From contig CAWIWV010000001.1 of NCBI GenBank assembly GCA_963839925.1, positions 1,612,001-1,676,000 of the forward strand: 64,000 bases of DNA. The letters are read 5' to 3'. Below, one piece after another: positions 43,368-51,806 of this stretch (position 1 is its first letter; every line of letters starts with the position of its first letter). The notes beneath the pieces are model-generated. The model was not told the DNA's origin. It was given only the letters and a program-made list of their open reading frames with translations, and made no database searches. The translations under genes were made by a program, and so were the position numbers. This DNA comes from Bog-756 sp963839925. Its GTDB lineage: Bacteria > Actinomycetota > Acidimicrobiia > Acidimicrobiales > RAAP-2.

Positions 43368-44179
43368 GATGGGTCTCCCTGCTCAGTGTGGCCTTGCAGC
43401 CTCAGCTCTGGGTCGGATGGGTCGGTTGGGTCGGATGGGTCTGTGTCGAATGTCTCGATGTCGGTCTGGAAGGGGGTGATGTCGATCGCGGACTTGACGC
43501 CGGCGTCGTGCAGCGCGCAGATGCCCGGCAGCATGAACGTCTCGACCATCCGTGATGCGTCCGCGGGGTCGCACAAGTCCAGAGCCGGCGAGGGCGAGAT
43601 GGCGTAGGAAAACACGATCCTTGCGGCCCACTCGGCGACCCGACCAGCCTCCGAAGCGCTCACCCACCGGGCGAGGAACGGCGCGGTGAACCGGGACACC
43701 GTCGAGAACAAACGCTCGGAGTCCTCGAACGCGAGGTGTCCGAGCACGATCCCCGGCTCGTGCTCCACCAGGTAGGCAAGGGCGGCGTGCTCGCGGATGC
43801 GGGTCGAGGCCTCGACGATCCCGCCGACCAAGGCCTCCGCGAGGTTGTTCGCCTCCCCGAGGCGGACACCGAGCGCCGAGAAGAGCCGGGCGACTTCGGT
43901 GTCGACCACGGCCGCCAACAGCTGCTCCCTGCCCCCGGGGAACTCCCGGTAGACGGTGGCGCGCGACACGCCGGCGGCCTTGGCGATGTCGTCGACGGTG
44001 GTCTTGGTGGTCCCGCTCAGAGCGAGGCGCTCGAGCGTGGCATCGACGATCTGGATCCGGCGCTCCGACGGAGGACCGAGGTCGGCACGTTGCTGCCCGT
44101 GGACCCGTCCGGGTCCAGCCGCTGGGTCGGCGTCTTGGACGACCGCGAGCACCTTGTCCCTCAGCGGGACATCCCTCAT
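43364..44179 (-). CDS. TetR family regulator with acidic repeat tail
   Basis: 271-aa regulator. An N-terminal extension of about 40 residues precedes a TetR helix-turn-helix: TKTTVDDIAKAAGVSRATVYREFPGGREQLLAAVV. The C-terminal ligand domain ends in a repetitive tail (DTDPSDPTDPSDPE), encoded by GGGTCGGAT-type repeats at 43409-43441. The ATG at 44179 is chosen because it lies just downstream of a good promoter; a TTG frame to 44206 would include the -10. Translation of the diiron gene is coupled to it, so it probably regulates its own operon. Confidence 0.85.
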   Translation of the reverse strand: MRDVPLRDKVLAVVQDADPAAGPGRVHGQQRADLGPPSERRIQIVDATLERLALSGTTKTTVDDIAKAAGVSRATVYREFPGGREQLLAAVVDTEVARLFSALGVRLGEANNLAEALVGGIVEASTRIREHAALAYLVEHEPGIVLGHLAFEDSERLFSTVSRFTAPFLARWVSASEAGRVAEWAARIVFSYAISPSPALDLCDPADASRMVETFMLPGICALHDAGVKSAIDITPFQTDIETFDTDPSDPTDPSDPELRLQGHTEQGDPS

Positions 44180-44192
44180 CGACACATTTGGA

Positions 44193-44222
44193 ACATTAGG
44201 ACGCAATTTGTCTCATCGTCAA
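44193..44222 (-). promoter_or_regulatory. Promoter of the tetR-diiron operon
   Basis: TTGACG (44217-44222), 18-base spacer, TAATGT (44193-44198), with transcription predicted only about 7 bases before the tetR ATG. AT-rich imperfect dyad halves (GACAAATT and AAATGTGTC, minus strand) flank the -10 and could be a TetR operator. Confidence 0.45.
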
Positions 44223-44267
44223 CGGCATGGGGGCACCGCACGCTGACCGGAAGGCCCTCCGCCCCGA

Positions 44268-44831
44268 TCAGGCCCCCACCACGCCGGGCAGCAGCTCGGA
44301 TCGGACCAGCTGAGCCACCTGTGCCGGGTCGTCGAGGTTCCATCGACCGGGGGACGCCATGTAGGAGATGACCATCCGGGCGAGAAAGTCCGCCGCCTCC
44401 TGGATGTCGACGCCCTCTGCGACACCACGCTGGCGGAGATACGGGACGAGAAACTCGGCGATGCCCTGACTGATCCGGATGCTCTCGAAGGTCAGCGTGG
44501 GAAGGAGCCTCTCCGGCTCGGTGCGCATCACCCGCTGGAGCACGTCGTGATCGACGATCGCCCGGTGGGCGAACATGATCCCCCGCTCCATCAAGTCCTC
44601 GAGGCCGTCGGCGTCTTCGACCTCCTCGCGGAGCCGGGTGAAGAACTCGAGCGTCTCCCGTGCCACGACCGCGTCCATCAGCTCTTCCCGACCGCCCGGG
44701 AAGAGGCGGTAGATGGTCGCCCGTGACACTTTCGCCTCGCGGGCGGCATCCTCGATGGTGGTCTTGGCCAGCCCCCATCTGGCGATACATGCGTAGGTTG
44801 CCTCGAGGATCCGTTGGCGGGTGTCGTCCAT
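44268..44831 (-). CDS. TetR family regulator
   Basis: 187-aa regulator with N-terminal helix-turn-helix KTTIEDAAREAKVSRATIYRLFPGGREELMDAVV, very similar to the next TetR gene downstream (shared RATxYRxFPGGREEL). This suggests a duplication. The C-terminal helical domain has no recognisable ligand signature. It ends 88 bases before the second tetR gene and follows dapB by 28 bases on the same strand. Target unknown; the downstream tetR-diiron operon is the natural candidate. Confidence 0.87.
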   Translation of the reverse strand: MDDTRQRILEATYACIARWGLAKTTIEDAAREAKVSRATIYRLFPGGREELMDAVVARETLEFFTRLREEVEDADGLEDLMERGIMFAHRAIVDHDVLQRVMRTEPERLLPTLTFESIRISQGIAEFLVPYLRQRGVAEGVDIQEAADFLARMVISYMASPGRWNLDDPAQVAQLVRSELLPGVVGA

Positions 44832-44859
44832 CCCAAAGGACCGGTTCGGCGCTACCGCT

Positions 44860-45675
44860 TCACAGACCGAGCAGCGCGTCGATGCCGATCGTGAGGCCCG
44901 GTCGATCGGCGACGGATCGCACCGCGAGGAGCACCCCGTCCATGAACGACACCCGGTCGTAGGAGTCGTGACGGATCGTCAGGCTCTGGCCGAGTGCGCC
45001 GAGCACGACCTCTTGATGGGCCACCAGGCCCGGGAGCCTGACCGAATGAATGCGCACTCCCCCGGCGGCGGCGCCCCCACGCGCCCCGTCCAGCACCAGG
45101 GTCGCGGTCTTGTCGGGCGGAAGCTCGCCCTTGGCGGCGGCCGACCTAGCCGCGGCCATCCGCTCTGCTGTCTGGCGAGCGGTGCCCGACGGGGCGTCGA
45201 GCTTCCCGGGGTGGTGCAGCTCGATGATCTCGGCACCGTCGAACCACGGAGCGGCGAGTTCGGCGAACCGCATCATCAACACCGCCCCGATCGCGAAGTT
45301 GGCCGCCAGCACACAGTTCGGTGCACCGGCATCGGGCCCGGCGAACCAACGGCGAAGGTCGGCGTAGTCCTCTTCGGAGAAGCCGGTGGTCCCCACGACC
45401 GCGTGCACGCCCGCGTCGCCGAGAAAGGCCAGCGTCTTGCGAGCCACCTCGACGTGGGTGAAATCGACGACGACCTGGGCCTGCGCCCCGCTCAGCTCCT
45501 CGAGCTCTCCGGAGATGCGAACGCCCCGACACTCGGATCCGACCAGATCGCCGAGATCGACGCCGGCGTGCATCGGGTCGACCGCCGCGACCAGTTCGAG
45601 ATCCGCAGCGCGAGCGACGGCGCGGCAGACTTCCCTGCCCATCTTTCCTCCCGCTCCGACCACTCCGACTCGCAT
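44860..45675 (-). CDS. dapB: 4-hydroxy-tetrahydrodipicolinate reductase DapB
   Basis: NAD(P)H-dependent reductase (271 aa), second step of the DAP branch. Rossmann motif RVGVVGAGGKMGREVCRAV at the N-terminus, VVDFTHVEVA, VGTTGFSEEDYADL, NFAIGAVLMMRFAELA, and the catalytic motif ELHHPGKLDAPSGTA with the His pair and Lys. ATG at 45675 gives the standard N-terminus. It follows the M16 peptidase gene by 45 bases. Confidence 0.96.
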   Translation of the reverse strand: MRVGVVGAGGKMGREVCRAVARAADLELVAAVDPMHAGVDLGDLVGSECRGVRISGELEELSGAQAQVVVDFTHVEVARKTLAFLGDAGVHAVVGTTGFSEEDYADLRRWFAGPDAGAPNCVLAANFAIGAVLMMRFAELAAPWFDGAEIIELHHPGKLDAPSGTARQTAERMAAARSAAAKGELPPDKTATLVLDGARGGAAAGGVRIHSVRLPGLVAHQEVVLGALGQSLTIRHDSYDRVSFMDGVLLAVRSVADRPGLTIGIDALLGL

Positions 45676-45720
45676 GGGGGCCACCCTACCGTCGCACGAC
45701 GGCGCCACCCCGAACCTTGT

Positions 45721-46977
45721 TCAGCCGAGACCGAGTGCACCAGCGTCGAGGTCGCCTTCACCGAGGGGACCCACGACCGAGAGGGTCCGGGGGGCTGCCT
45801 CCAGCTCCTTGGCCACCGCGTGGACTTCGTGGAGGGTCACCGCCTGGATGCGTGCGAGCACCTCGTCCACCGTGAGGATCTCGCCGTGGAGCAGCAGGCT
45901 CGCACCGATTCGGCTCATCCGGGCGCCCGAGTCCTCCGCGGCGAGGAGCGTCTCGGCCCGCAGGTTTCCCTTGGCGATCGTGAGCTCGCGCTCGCTGATG
46001 CCGTCGGCCCCCAAGCGCGCCAGTTCGGCGACGACGATCTCGAGCGCCTCGGACACGTGCTCGGGTGCAGTTCCCATGCCGATGCTGAGTGCGCCGGCGT
46101 CGTGGTAGGCCACCCGCTCGGACCACACCGAGTACGCCAGACCTCGCCGCTCCCGAATCTCCTGGAACAGCCGGCTCGACAGCCCGCCGCCGAGCGCATG
46201 GTTGAGAAGCGCCAGTGCATAGCGGCGTGGATCCATCCGGTCGACCGAGCGACAAGCGAGTACGAGGTGGGCCTGCTCGCACCCCCTCGTGACCACCCGC
46301 AAGGGGTCGACGTCGACGCCGGGTGGACGCCGCTCGGGTGTGCCGCCACCCTCCGATCCACGGAACCTCGCCTCCAGGCCCTCGACCACCACCCCATGCT
46401 CGAGGTCGCCGGCGACCGCGACCACCATGTTCTGTGGCCGGTAGTGCAACTCGAAGAACTCGCGGATCCGTGCGACGGTCATCGCTTCGACCGAGTCGTG
46501 ACTGCCGAGCACTTCTCGACCCAACGGATGGCCGGGGAACAGGCCCGCCGAGCTCTGCTCCGATGCCTGGTCGGACGGCTCGTCGGCGTGCATGAGGATC
46601 TCGTCGAGGATGACCTGCCGTTCAGCCTCGAGGTCGCTCTGCGCCAGGGCGGGGCTCCACATGATGTCGGAGAGGATGTCCAGCCCGAGCGCGAGATGCT
46701 CGGCGAGCAGCCGGATGTAGAAGGAGGTGTACTCCTTGGTGGTGAAGGCGTTGAAGTCACCGCCCACCTCGTCGACCGCTTCGGCGATCGCTGAAGCCGA
46801 TCGGTCGGCAGTGCCCTTGAAGAGAAGGTGCTCGAGGAAGTGGGATGCGCCCGAGTCGCGGGCGTCCTCGTCCCGCGACCCGGTCCCCACCCAAAAGCCG
46901 ATGCACACCGAGCGGACGTCCTCCATCCGCTCGGTGGCCAGCGACAGCCCCGAGGACAGGACTTCGGTCGAGATCAC
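45721..46977 (-). CDS. M16 family zinc metallopeptidase (processing-peptidase-like)
   Basis: 418-aa single-chain M16B peptidase like the mycobacterial PepR neighbour of pnp. The inverted zinc motif is in SHFLEHLLFKGT (HxxEH), with the distal Glu in the following helix (AIAEAVDEVGGDFNAFTTKEYT). The second half has the non-catalytic LGGGLSSRLFQEIRERRGLAYSV arginine-tyrosine motif. GTG at 46977 is chosen because the family N-terminus (ISTEVLSSGLSLATERM) begins there; upstream frame overprints pnp. The pnp-M16-dapB order is common in actinobacteria. Confidence 0.9.
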   Translation of the reverse strand: MISTEVLSSGLSLATERMEDVRSVCIGFWVGTGSRDEDARDSGASHFLEHLLFKGTADRSASAIAEAVDEVGGDFNAFTTKEYTSFYIRLLAEHLALGLDILSDIMWSPALAQSDLEAERQVILDEILMHADEPSDQASEQSSAGLFPGHPLGREVLGSHDSVEAMTVARIREFFELHYRPQNMVVAVAGDLEHGVVVEGLEARFRGSEGGGTPERRPPGVDVDPLRVVTRGCEQAHLVLACRSVDRMDPRRYALALLNHALGGGLSSRLFQEIRERRGLAYSVWSERVAYHDAGALSIGMGTAPEHVSEALEIVVAELARLGADGISERELTIAKGNLRAETLLAAEDSGARMSRIGASLLLHGEILTVDEVLARIQAVTLHEVHAVAKELEAAPRTLSVVGPLGEGDLDAGALGLG

Positions 46978-47041
46978 AGGCGATGCCCGGTCGGCACGGA
47001 TCCCCTGGGTCCCGAGGACCCCGATCCGCAGTGCGGCGTGC

Positions 47042-49531
47042 TCAACGCCGGCGGCGACCGCCTCGGCCGCCCCCGCTCCCGCCCCCGCCGGAGGTCGGAC
47101 GATCGGAGGATTCCGGAGCCGCCGGGCCGAGATTCCCGAACTCCTCGACCAACTCTGCCTCGAACGCGTCTTCGAACGATGCTGCGCCTGACGGTGCCGA
47201 TCGAGTGCCCGAGGGTCGACGGTCGTTGCCGTTGCCCGGGTCGGCATGGTCGCCCCGAGGTCCGCGGGAGCCCCCGCCGTTGTTGCGATCCCCGCGGCCG
47301 CGCCCGCCCCGGTCAGCTCCGTCGCCGGAGCCCGATCCCTTTTCCGGCGGTGGATCACTGGCCAACGACAAGGAGACCTTGCCCTGTGGGTCGATGTCGT
47401 CGACCCTCACCTCGACCGGCTGACCGAGTTCGAGCACGTCCTCGACCCGCTCGACCCGCTTGCCCTGACCGATCTTGGAGATGTGGAGCAGCCCGTCGCG
47501 TCCGGGGAGGATATTGACGAACGCACCGAACTTGGTGATGTTGACCACCTTGCCCGGGTAGACGGCACCGACTTCGGCGAGCGGTGGGTCGAGGATGGTG
47601 GAGATCCGGCGCCGGGCCTCTTCGACCGCGTTGCCGTCCTTGGCGCCGATGGTGACCGTGCCGACCATCCCGTCGTCGTCGACGGCGATGTCCGCGCCGG
47701 TCTCCTGCTGCAGCGTGTTGATGACCTTGCCCTTGGGGCCGATGACCTCGCCGATCTTGTCCATCGGGATCTCGAAGGAGATGATCTTCGGCGCCGACGC
47801 GGCGACCTCGCCACGGGGCTCGGCGATGGCGGCTTCGATGACCCCGAGGATGGTGAGGCGAGCCTCTTTGGCCTGAAGGAGCGCCTTGGTCAGCACGTCG
47901 ATCGGGAGGCCGTCGATCTTCGTGTCGAGCTGCAGTGCGGTGACGACGTCCTTGGTGCCGGCCACCTTGAAGTCCATGTCGCCGAAGGCATCTTCTGCGC
48001 CGAGGATGTCGGTCAGGGTGACGTAGGACCCACCGTCGTAGACGAGACCCATGGCGATGCCGGCGACCGGCGCCTTCAGCGGCACGCCTGCCGCCATCAT
48101 CGAAAGCGTCGAGCCGCACACCGAGGCCATCGACGTGGACCCGTTGGAGGCGAGGACGTCGGACACCAGGCGGAGCGTGTAGGGGAAGTCCTCCTCGTAG
48201 GGGACGACCGGCAACAGCGCCCGCTCGGCGAGCAGGCCGTGGCCGATCTCGCGGCGCTTGGGACCGCGCATGAAGCCGGTCTCGCCGGTGGAGAACGGGG
48301 GGAAGTTGTAGTGGTGCATGTAGCGCTTGGAGTCGTCCGGGGTGATGGTGTCGAGCAGCTGGTTCATCCTCGGCATACCCAGGGTGGTGACGTTGAGCAC
48401 CTGGGTCTCGCCGCGCTGGAACAGGGCCGAGCCGTGCGCCGTCGGGAACAGGTCGATCTCCGCCGACAGCGGCCGGATTTCGGTGGTGGTGCGACCGTCG
48501 ATGCGGATCCCCTCTTCGACGATGCGACGCCGGACGAGCTTCTTGGTCAGGCTTCTGACCGCAGCCTTGATCTCGCCCTCACGATCGGGGAACTCGTCGG
48601 CCAGTTCTGCTTTGATCGCGGCAGTCGCCTCGTCGAGCGCTGCGTTGCGCTCTGCCTTGGCGACGATGGTGTTGGCCGAAGCGAGTCGATCGGTGCCGAT
48701 CGCCTCGACCCGCTGCCAGACGTCGTCGGCGTAGTCCGAGTGAGTCGAGTAGTCGATCGGCACGATCGGACCCCGAGCGGCAACGTAGGCCTCGACGAGC
48801 TTGCGCTGCAGCTCGATCGACTCGCGGATCCAGGTCTTCGCCGCTTCGAGACCACCGGCGAGCACCTCTTCGGTGACCTGGGGGGCTCCCTCGTCGTAGT
48901 ACTGGAACGAGCGCTCGGACCCGCCGGCTTCGACCATCATGATCGCGATGTCGGCGTCGGGAGCATCGCTCAGCGCCCGACCGGCGACCACCAGCTCGAA
49001 GGTCGACTCGTCACCCTCCTCGAAGCTCGGGTGCGGGATCCACTGACCGTCGGTCGAGTAAGCAACCCGGACCGCGCCGATCGGACCTTCGAACGGGATG
49101 CCCGAGAGCATCAGCGCCGCGGATGCGGAGTTGATGGCAAGCACGTCGTGCGGATTGACCTGGTCGGCTCCGAAGACCGTCCCGACGATGTGGACCTCGT
49201 TGCGAAATCCGTCGGGGAACGACGGACGCAGCGGACGGTCGATCAAACGACAGGTCAGGATGGCCTGGTCGGATGACTTTCCCTCGCGGCGGAAGAAGGA
49301 CCCGGGGATCTTCCCTGCCGCGTAAGCCCGCTCTTCGATGTCGACGGTGAGGGGGAAGAAATCGGCCCCTTCCCGCACCGACCGGGCCGCGGTGGCTGTT
49401 GCGAGCAGGACGGTGTCGCCGATGCGCCCGACGACTGCTCCGTCGGCCAACTGGGCCAGCTGGCCTGCTTCGAATGTGAGAGTACGGTCGGTCCCGCTGA
49501 TCGGTGCCGACACAGTGATGGCGTCTGACAT
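47042..49531 (-). CDS. pnp: Polynucleotide phosphorylase PNPase
   Basis: Trimeric 3'-5' phosphorolytic exoribonuclease (829 aa). Two RNase PH cores (first around residues 10-150, with FFRREGKSSDQAILTCRLIDRPLRPSFP; second around 320-540, with RGETQVLNVTTLG and GSTSMASVCGSTLSMMAAGVP), a KH domain (IGEVIGPKGKVINTLQQETGADI) and an S1 domain (GAVYPGKVVNITKFGAFVNILPGRDGLLHIS). A Gly/Arg/Asp-rich tail of about 95 residues follows. ATG at 49531 has AAGGAG 6 bases upstream. rpsO lies immediately upstream, with two hairpins between. Confidence 0.98.
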   Translation of the reverse strand: MSDAITVSAPISGTDRTLTFEAGQLAQLADGAVVGRIGDTVLLATATAARSVREGADFFPLTVDIEERAYAAGKIPGSFFRREGKSSDQAILTCRLIDRPLRPSFPDGFRNEVHIVGTVFGADQVNPHDVLAINSASAALMLSGIPFEGPIGAVRVAYSTDGQWIPHPSFEEGDESTFELVVAGRALSDAPDADIAIMMVEAGGSERSFQYYDEGAPQVTEEVLAGGLEAAKTWIRESIELQRKLVEAYVAARGPIVPIDYSTHSDYADDVWQRVEAIGTDRLASANTIVAKAERNAALDEATAAIKAELADEFPDREGEIKAAVRSLTKKLVRRRIVEEGIRIDGRTTTEIRPLSAEIDLFPTAHGSALFQRGETQVLNVTTLGMPRMNQLLDTITPDDSKRYMHHYNFPPFSTGETGFMRGPKRREIGHGLLAERALLPVVPYEEDFPYTLRLVSDVLASNGSTSMASVCGSTLSMMAAGVPLKAPVAGIAMGLVYDGGSYVTLTDILGAEDAFGDMDFKVAGTKDVVTALQLDTKIDGLPIDVLTKALLQAKEARLTILGVIEAAIAEPRGEVAASAPKIISFEIPMDKIGEVIGPKGKVINTLQQETGADIAVDDDGMVGTVTIGAKDGNAVEEARRRISTILDPPLAEVGAVYPGKVVNITKFGAFVNILPGRDGLLHISKIGQGKRVERVEDVLELGQPVEVRVDDIDPQGKVSLSLASDPPPEKGSGSGDGADRGGRGRGDRNNGGGSRGPRGDHADPGNGNDRRPSGTRSAPSGAASFEDAFEAELVEEFGNLGPAAPESSDRPTSGGGGSGGGRGGRRRR

Positions 49532-49657
49532 GACGCTCCTTGATCGCTCGGGGATTCCGCGAGCCAGCTCCCAGTTGTCGACCACCCGGCTCCGATTGAT
49601 TGCGGAGGGATCGGCAACTGGTGACTGACCTCTGCGGCAGTCCTGTGTGTAGCTCCC

Positions 49658-49678
49658 CTACCGACAACCTGTCGGTAG
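49658..49678 (-). promoter_or_regulatory. Hairpin upstream of pnp
   Basis: CTACCGACA-GGT-TGTCGGTAG on the transcribed strand: perfect 9-base stem with 3-base loop, about 130 bases before the pnp ATG. In E. coli a processed hairpin in this gap mediates PNPase autocontrol; a similar role here is an inference. Confidence 0.5.
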
Positions 49679-49689
49679 ACGAATGACGA

Positions 49690-49711
49690 CCGCCCGGCCG
49701 AGGCCGGGCGG
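49690..49711 (-). terminator. GC-rich hairpin after rpsO
   Basis: CCGCCCGGC/GCCGGGCGG stem of 9-10 bases with a 2-4 base loop, 18 bases after the rpsO stop. No U-run follows on the transcribed strand, so it may protect the rpsO 3' end or be a partial terminator rather than a strong one. Confidence 0.5.
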
Positions 49712-49729
49712 GGTTTGGTCTCTGACCGC

Positions 49730-49987
49730 CTATCGGCGCAAGCCGAGGCGACCGATGATGTTCCGGTACCGCTCGACGTCGTTGTTCCGCACATAGTCGA
49801 GGAGCCGCCTGCGCCGGCCGATGAGCTTGAGCAGACCCCTTCGGGTGTGATGGTCCCCCTTGTGCACTTTGAGGTGCTCGGTCAGGTGGACGATCCGCTC
49901 GCTCAACAGCGCGATCTGGACTTCAGGAGAGCCGGTGTCCGTCTGATGGAGACGGTGTTCGGCAATGGTGGCCTGCTTGTCTGGCAT
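49730..49987 (-). CDS. rpsO: 30S ribosomal protein S15
   Basis: Primary 16S rRNA-binding protein (85 aa). The family core is complete: QTDTGSPEVQIALLSERI, HLKVHKGDHHTRRGLLKLIGRRRRLLDYV and the terminal YRNIIGRLGLRR. ATG at 49987 (MPDKQATIAEH) is the family start; an in-frame ATG at 50047 would add 20 atypical residues and lies at the predicted transcription start. A TAGCAT -10 box is at 50050-50055, giving a leader of about 55 bases. Confidence 0.98.
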   Translation of the reverse strand: MPDKQATIAEHRLHQTDTGSPEVQIALLSERIVHLTEHLKVHKGDHHTRRGLLKLIGRRRRLLDYVRNNDVERYRNIIGRLGLRR

Positions 49988-50153
49988 GCGGGAGATTCGA
50001 CCTCTGCGGTGTTCGACGTAGCCGACGGACGGAACACGACGGCGCATGAATGCTAGCAGAGCCGACAGCGAACCGACCCGGATCGGCCCTCACGGGTCGA
50101 CCCGGGTGGTTCGTCGCTTGGACCCGCAACCAGCTCGTAGGCCCTGATGTTCG

Positions 50154-50789
50154 CTACTTGTTCGGCTGGGGGGTCACCCGCAGGTAGGGCTTGAGCGCCT
50201 TGAACCCCTTCGGGAACCGCTCCTTTGCCTCCTCGTCGGAGACGGCGGGGACGATGATCACGTCCTGGCCGTCGGCCCAGTTCACCGGGGTCGCCACCTT
50301 GTAGTCGGCGGTCAGCTGGAGAGAGTCGAGGACCCGGAGGATCTCACTCACGTTCCTGCCGGTGGAAGCCGGGTAGGTCAGGGTCAGCTTGACCTTCTTG
50401 TCCGGACCGATGATGAAGACCGAGCGCACGGTGAGTGTGTCGTTCGCGTTCGGGTGGATCATGTCGTAGAGGTCTGCAACCTTGCGGTCCTCGTCCCCGA
50501 TCAAGGGGAAGTTGAGCGCAGAGCCCTGGGTCTCCTCGATGTCGCCCGCCCACTTCCCGTGCGAGGTCACATCGTCGACCGAGAGGCCGATCAGCTTGGT
50601 GTTCCGCTTGTCGAAATCGGCCTTGGCCTTCGAGAAGGCTCCCAGCTCGGTCGTGCACACCGGGGTGAAGTCCTTCGGATGGGAGAACAGGACGCCCCAG
50701 CTGTCTCCGAGGTACTCGTGGAAGTTGATCGTTCCCTCGGTGGTCTCGGCCGTGAAATCGGGGGCTTCGTCGCCTAGACGGATTGCCAT
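50154..50789 (-). CDS. 1-Cys peroxiredoxin (Prx6 type)
   Basis: Thiol peroxidase (211 aa) reducing peroxides. Peroxidatic Cys in HPKDFTPVCTTELGAF; Prx6-type C-terminal domain with the VATPVNWADGQDVIIVP motif and GFKALKPYLRVTPQP. No resolving Cys is seen in the C-terminal half, which supports the 1-Cys class. The ATG follows AAAGGAG. The promoter upstream is strong, so the gene is probably monocistronic. Confidence 0.95.
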   Translation of the reverse strand: MAIRLGDEAPDFTAETTEGTINFHEYLGDSWGVLFSHPKDFTPVCTTELGAFSKAKADFDKRNTKLIGLSVDDVTSHGKWAGDIEETQGSALNFPLIGDEDRKVADLYDMIHPNANDTLTVRSVFIIGPDKKVKLTLTYPASTGRNVSEILRVLDSLQLTADYKVATPVNWADGQDVIIVPAVSDEEAKERFPKGFKALKPYLRVTPQPNK

Positions 50790-50865
50790 GTGTCGCTCCT
50801 TTGTATGTGCGCCGCGTCGTTAAGGCAGGTGGGGCACGGCGGCGCCGTGTTCCCGTCGCGGGCCC

Positions 50866-50894
50866 AGGTTAGCGTGCGCCGCGGCAATTGTCGA
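50866..50894 (-). promoter_or_regulatory. Peroxiredoxin promoter
   Basis: Minus strand: TCGACA (50889-50894), 17-base spacer, TAACCT (50866-50871), with a leader of about 70 bases to the ATG. Five of six -35 bases match the TTGACA consensus. Confidence 0.55.
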
Positions 50895-50963
50895 CCGGGT
50901 TAGTCGAGTTTCTTTCGACCGGTTCCGGCCGCACCGATCCGCCCGCTCTACCATGCTGTGTTC

Positions 50964-51785
50964 GTGACGCCGAGTGCACCAGCAACGAACGGGTCGGCCG
51001 ACAGACCGACCGTCGAGGTCCAAAAGCGCGGCCCGGTCACCGTTGTGACCATCGACCGACCCGGCCGGCGCAATGCGGTGGACCCGGTGACGGCCGGTGC
51101 CCTCGTCGAGGCGTTCCGCGCCTTCGACTCGGACGACGGGGCGGCGGTGGCCGTGCTGACCGGAAGCGGTGGGATGTTCTGCGCCGGTGCGGACCTCAAG
51201 GCCGCGGCGGCCGGCGACCTGTTGCGGGTCGCGCCCGACGGGGACGGGCCGATGGGCCCGACCCGACTCGAGCTCTCCAAACCGGTGATCGCCGCGGTCG
51301 AGGGGTTCGCCGTGGCCGGCGGATTGGAGCTCGCCATCTGGTGTGACCTGCGGGTGGCCGCGGCGGGGTCGGTGTTCGGGGTGTTCTGTCGACGATTCGG
51401 AGTTCCTCTGGTCGACGGGGGGACGGTGCGCCTGCCCCGGCTGATCGGCCAGAGCCGGGCTCTCGACCTCATCTTGACCGGACGGGAGGTAGGAGCAGAG
51501 GAGGCGCTGGCCATCGGACTTGCGAACAGAGTGGTCCCGGACGGGACGGCCCTGGAGGCCGCGGTCGCGCTCGGCCTCGAGCTGGCCGCCCTCCCCCAGA
51601 CCTGCCTCCGCAACGACCGCCGGTCGTCCCTCGAGCAGTGGGGCCTTTCGGAGGCCGACGCCATGGTGGCCGAAACCCGGCTGGGGCTCGACAGTCTGAA
51701 GTCGCCGGACGCGCTCTCGGGGGCGGCGAGGTTCGCTGCAGGCGCCGGGCGTGGCGGCTCGACCGTCGGCTCCGACGGTGACTGA
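50964..51785 (+). CDS. Enoyl-CoA hydratase/isomerase (crotonase family)
   Basis: Crotonase-fold protein (273 aa). Oxyanion-hole segments are AVLTGSGGMFCAGADLKAAAA and VEGFAVAGGLELAIWCDLRVAAAGSVFG, followed by RRFGVPLVDGGTVRLPRLIG and a C-terminal helix bundle. An acidic residue at the Glu164 position is not obvious (FGVPLVDGGTVRL supplies Asp), so hydratase versus isomerase or lyase activity cannot be decided. Start at GTG 50964, or 50958 two codons upstream; a TACCAT box lies just before. The HAD gene follows by 21 bases. Confidence 0.87.
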   Translation: MTPSAPATNGSADRPTVEVQKRGPVTVVTIDRPGRRNAVDPVTAGALVEAFRAFDSDDGAAVAVLTGSGGMFCAGADLKAAAAGDLLRVAPDGDGPMGPTRLELSKPVIAAVEGFAVAGGLELAIWCDLRVAAAGSVFGVFCRRFGVPLVDGGTVRLPRLIGQSRALDLILTGREVGAEEALAIGLANRVVPDGTALEAAVALGLELAALPQTCLRNDRRSSLEQWGLSEADAMVAETRLGLDSLKSPDALSGAARFAAGAGRGGSTVGSDGD

Positions 51786-51806
51786 CCGTCCTGAACTGGT
51801 GGCCTG

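Noticed and set aside
47246..49276. 676-codon plus-strand frame
   Set aside because: Antisense to pnp, whose domains account for the whole stretch.
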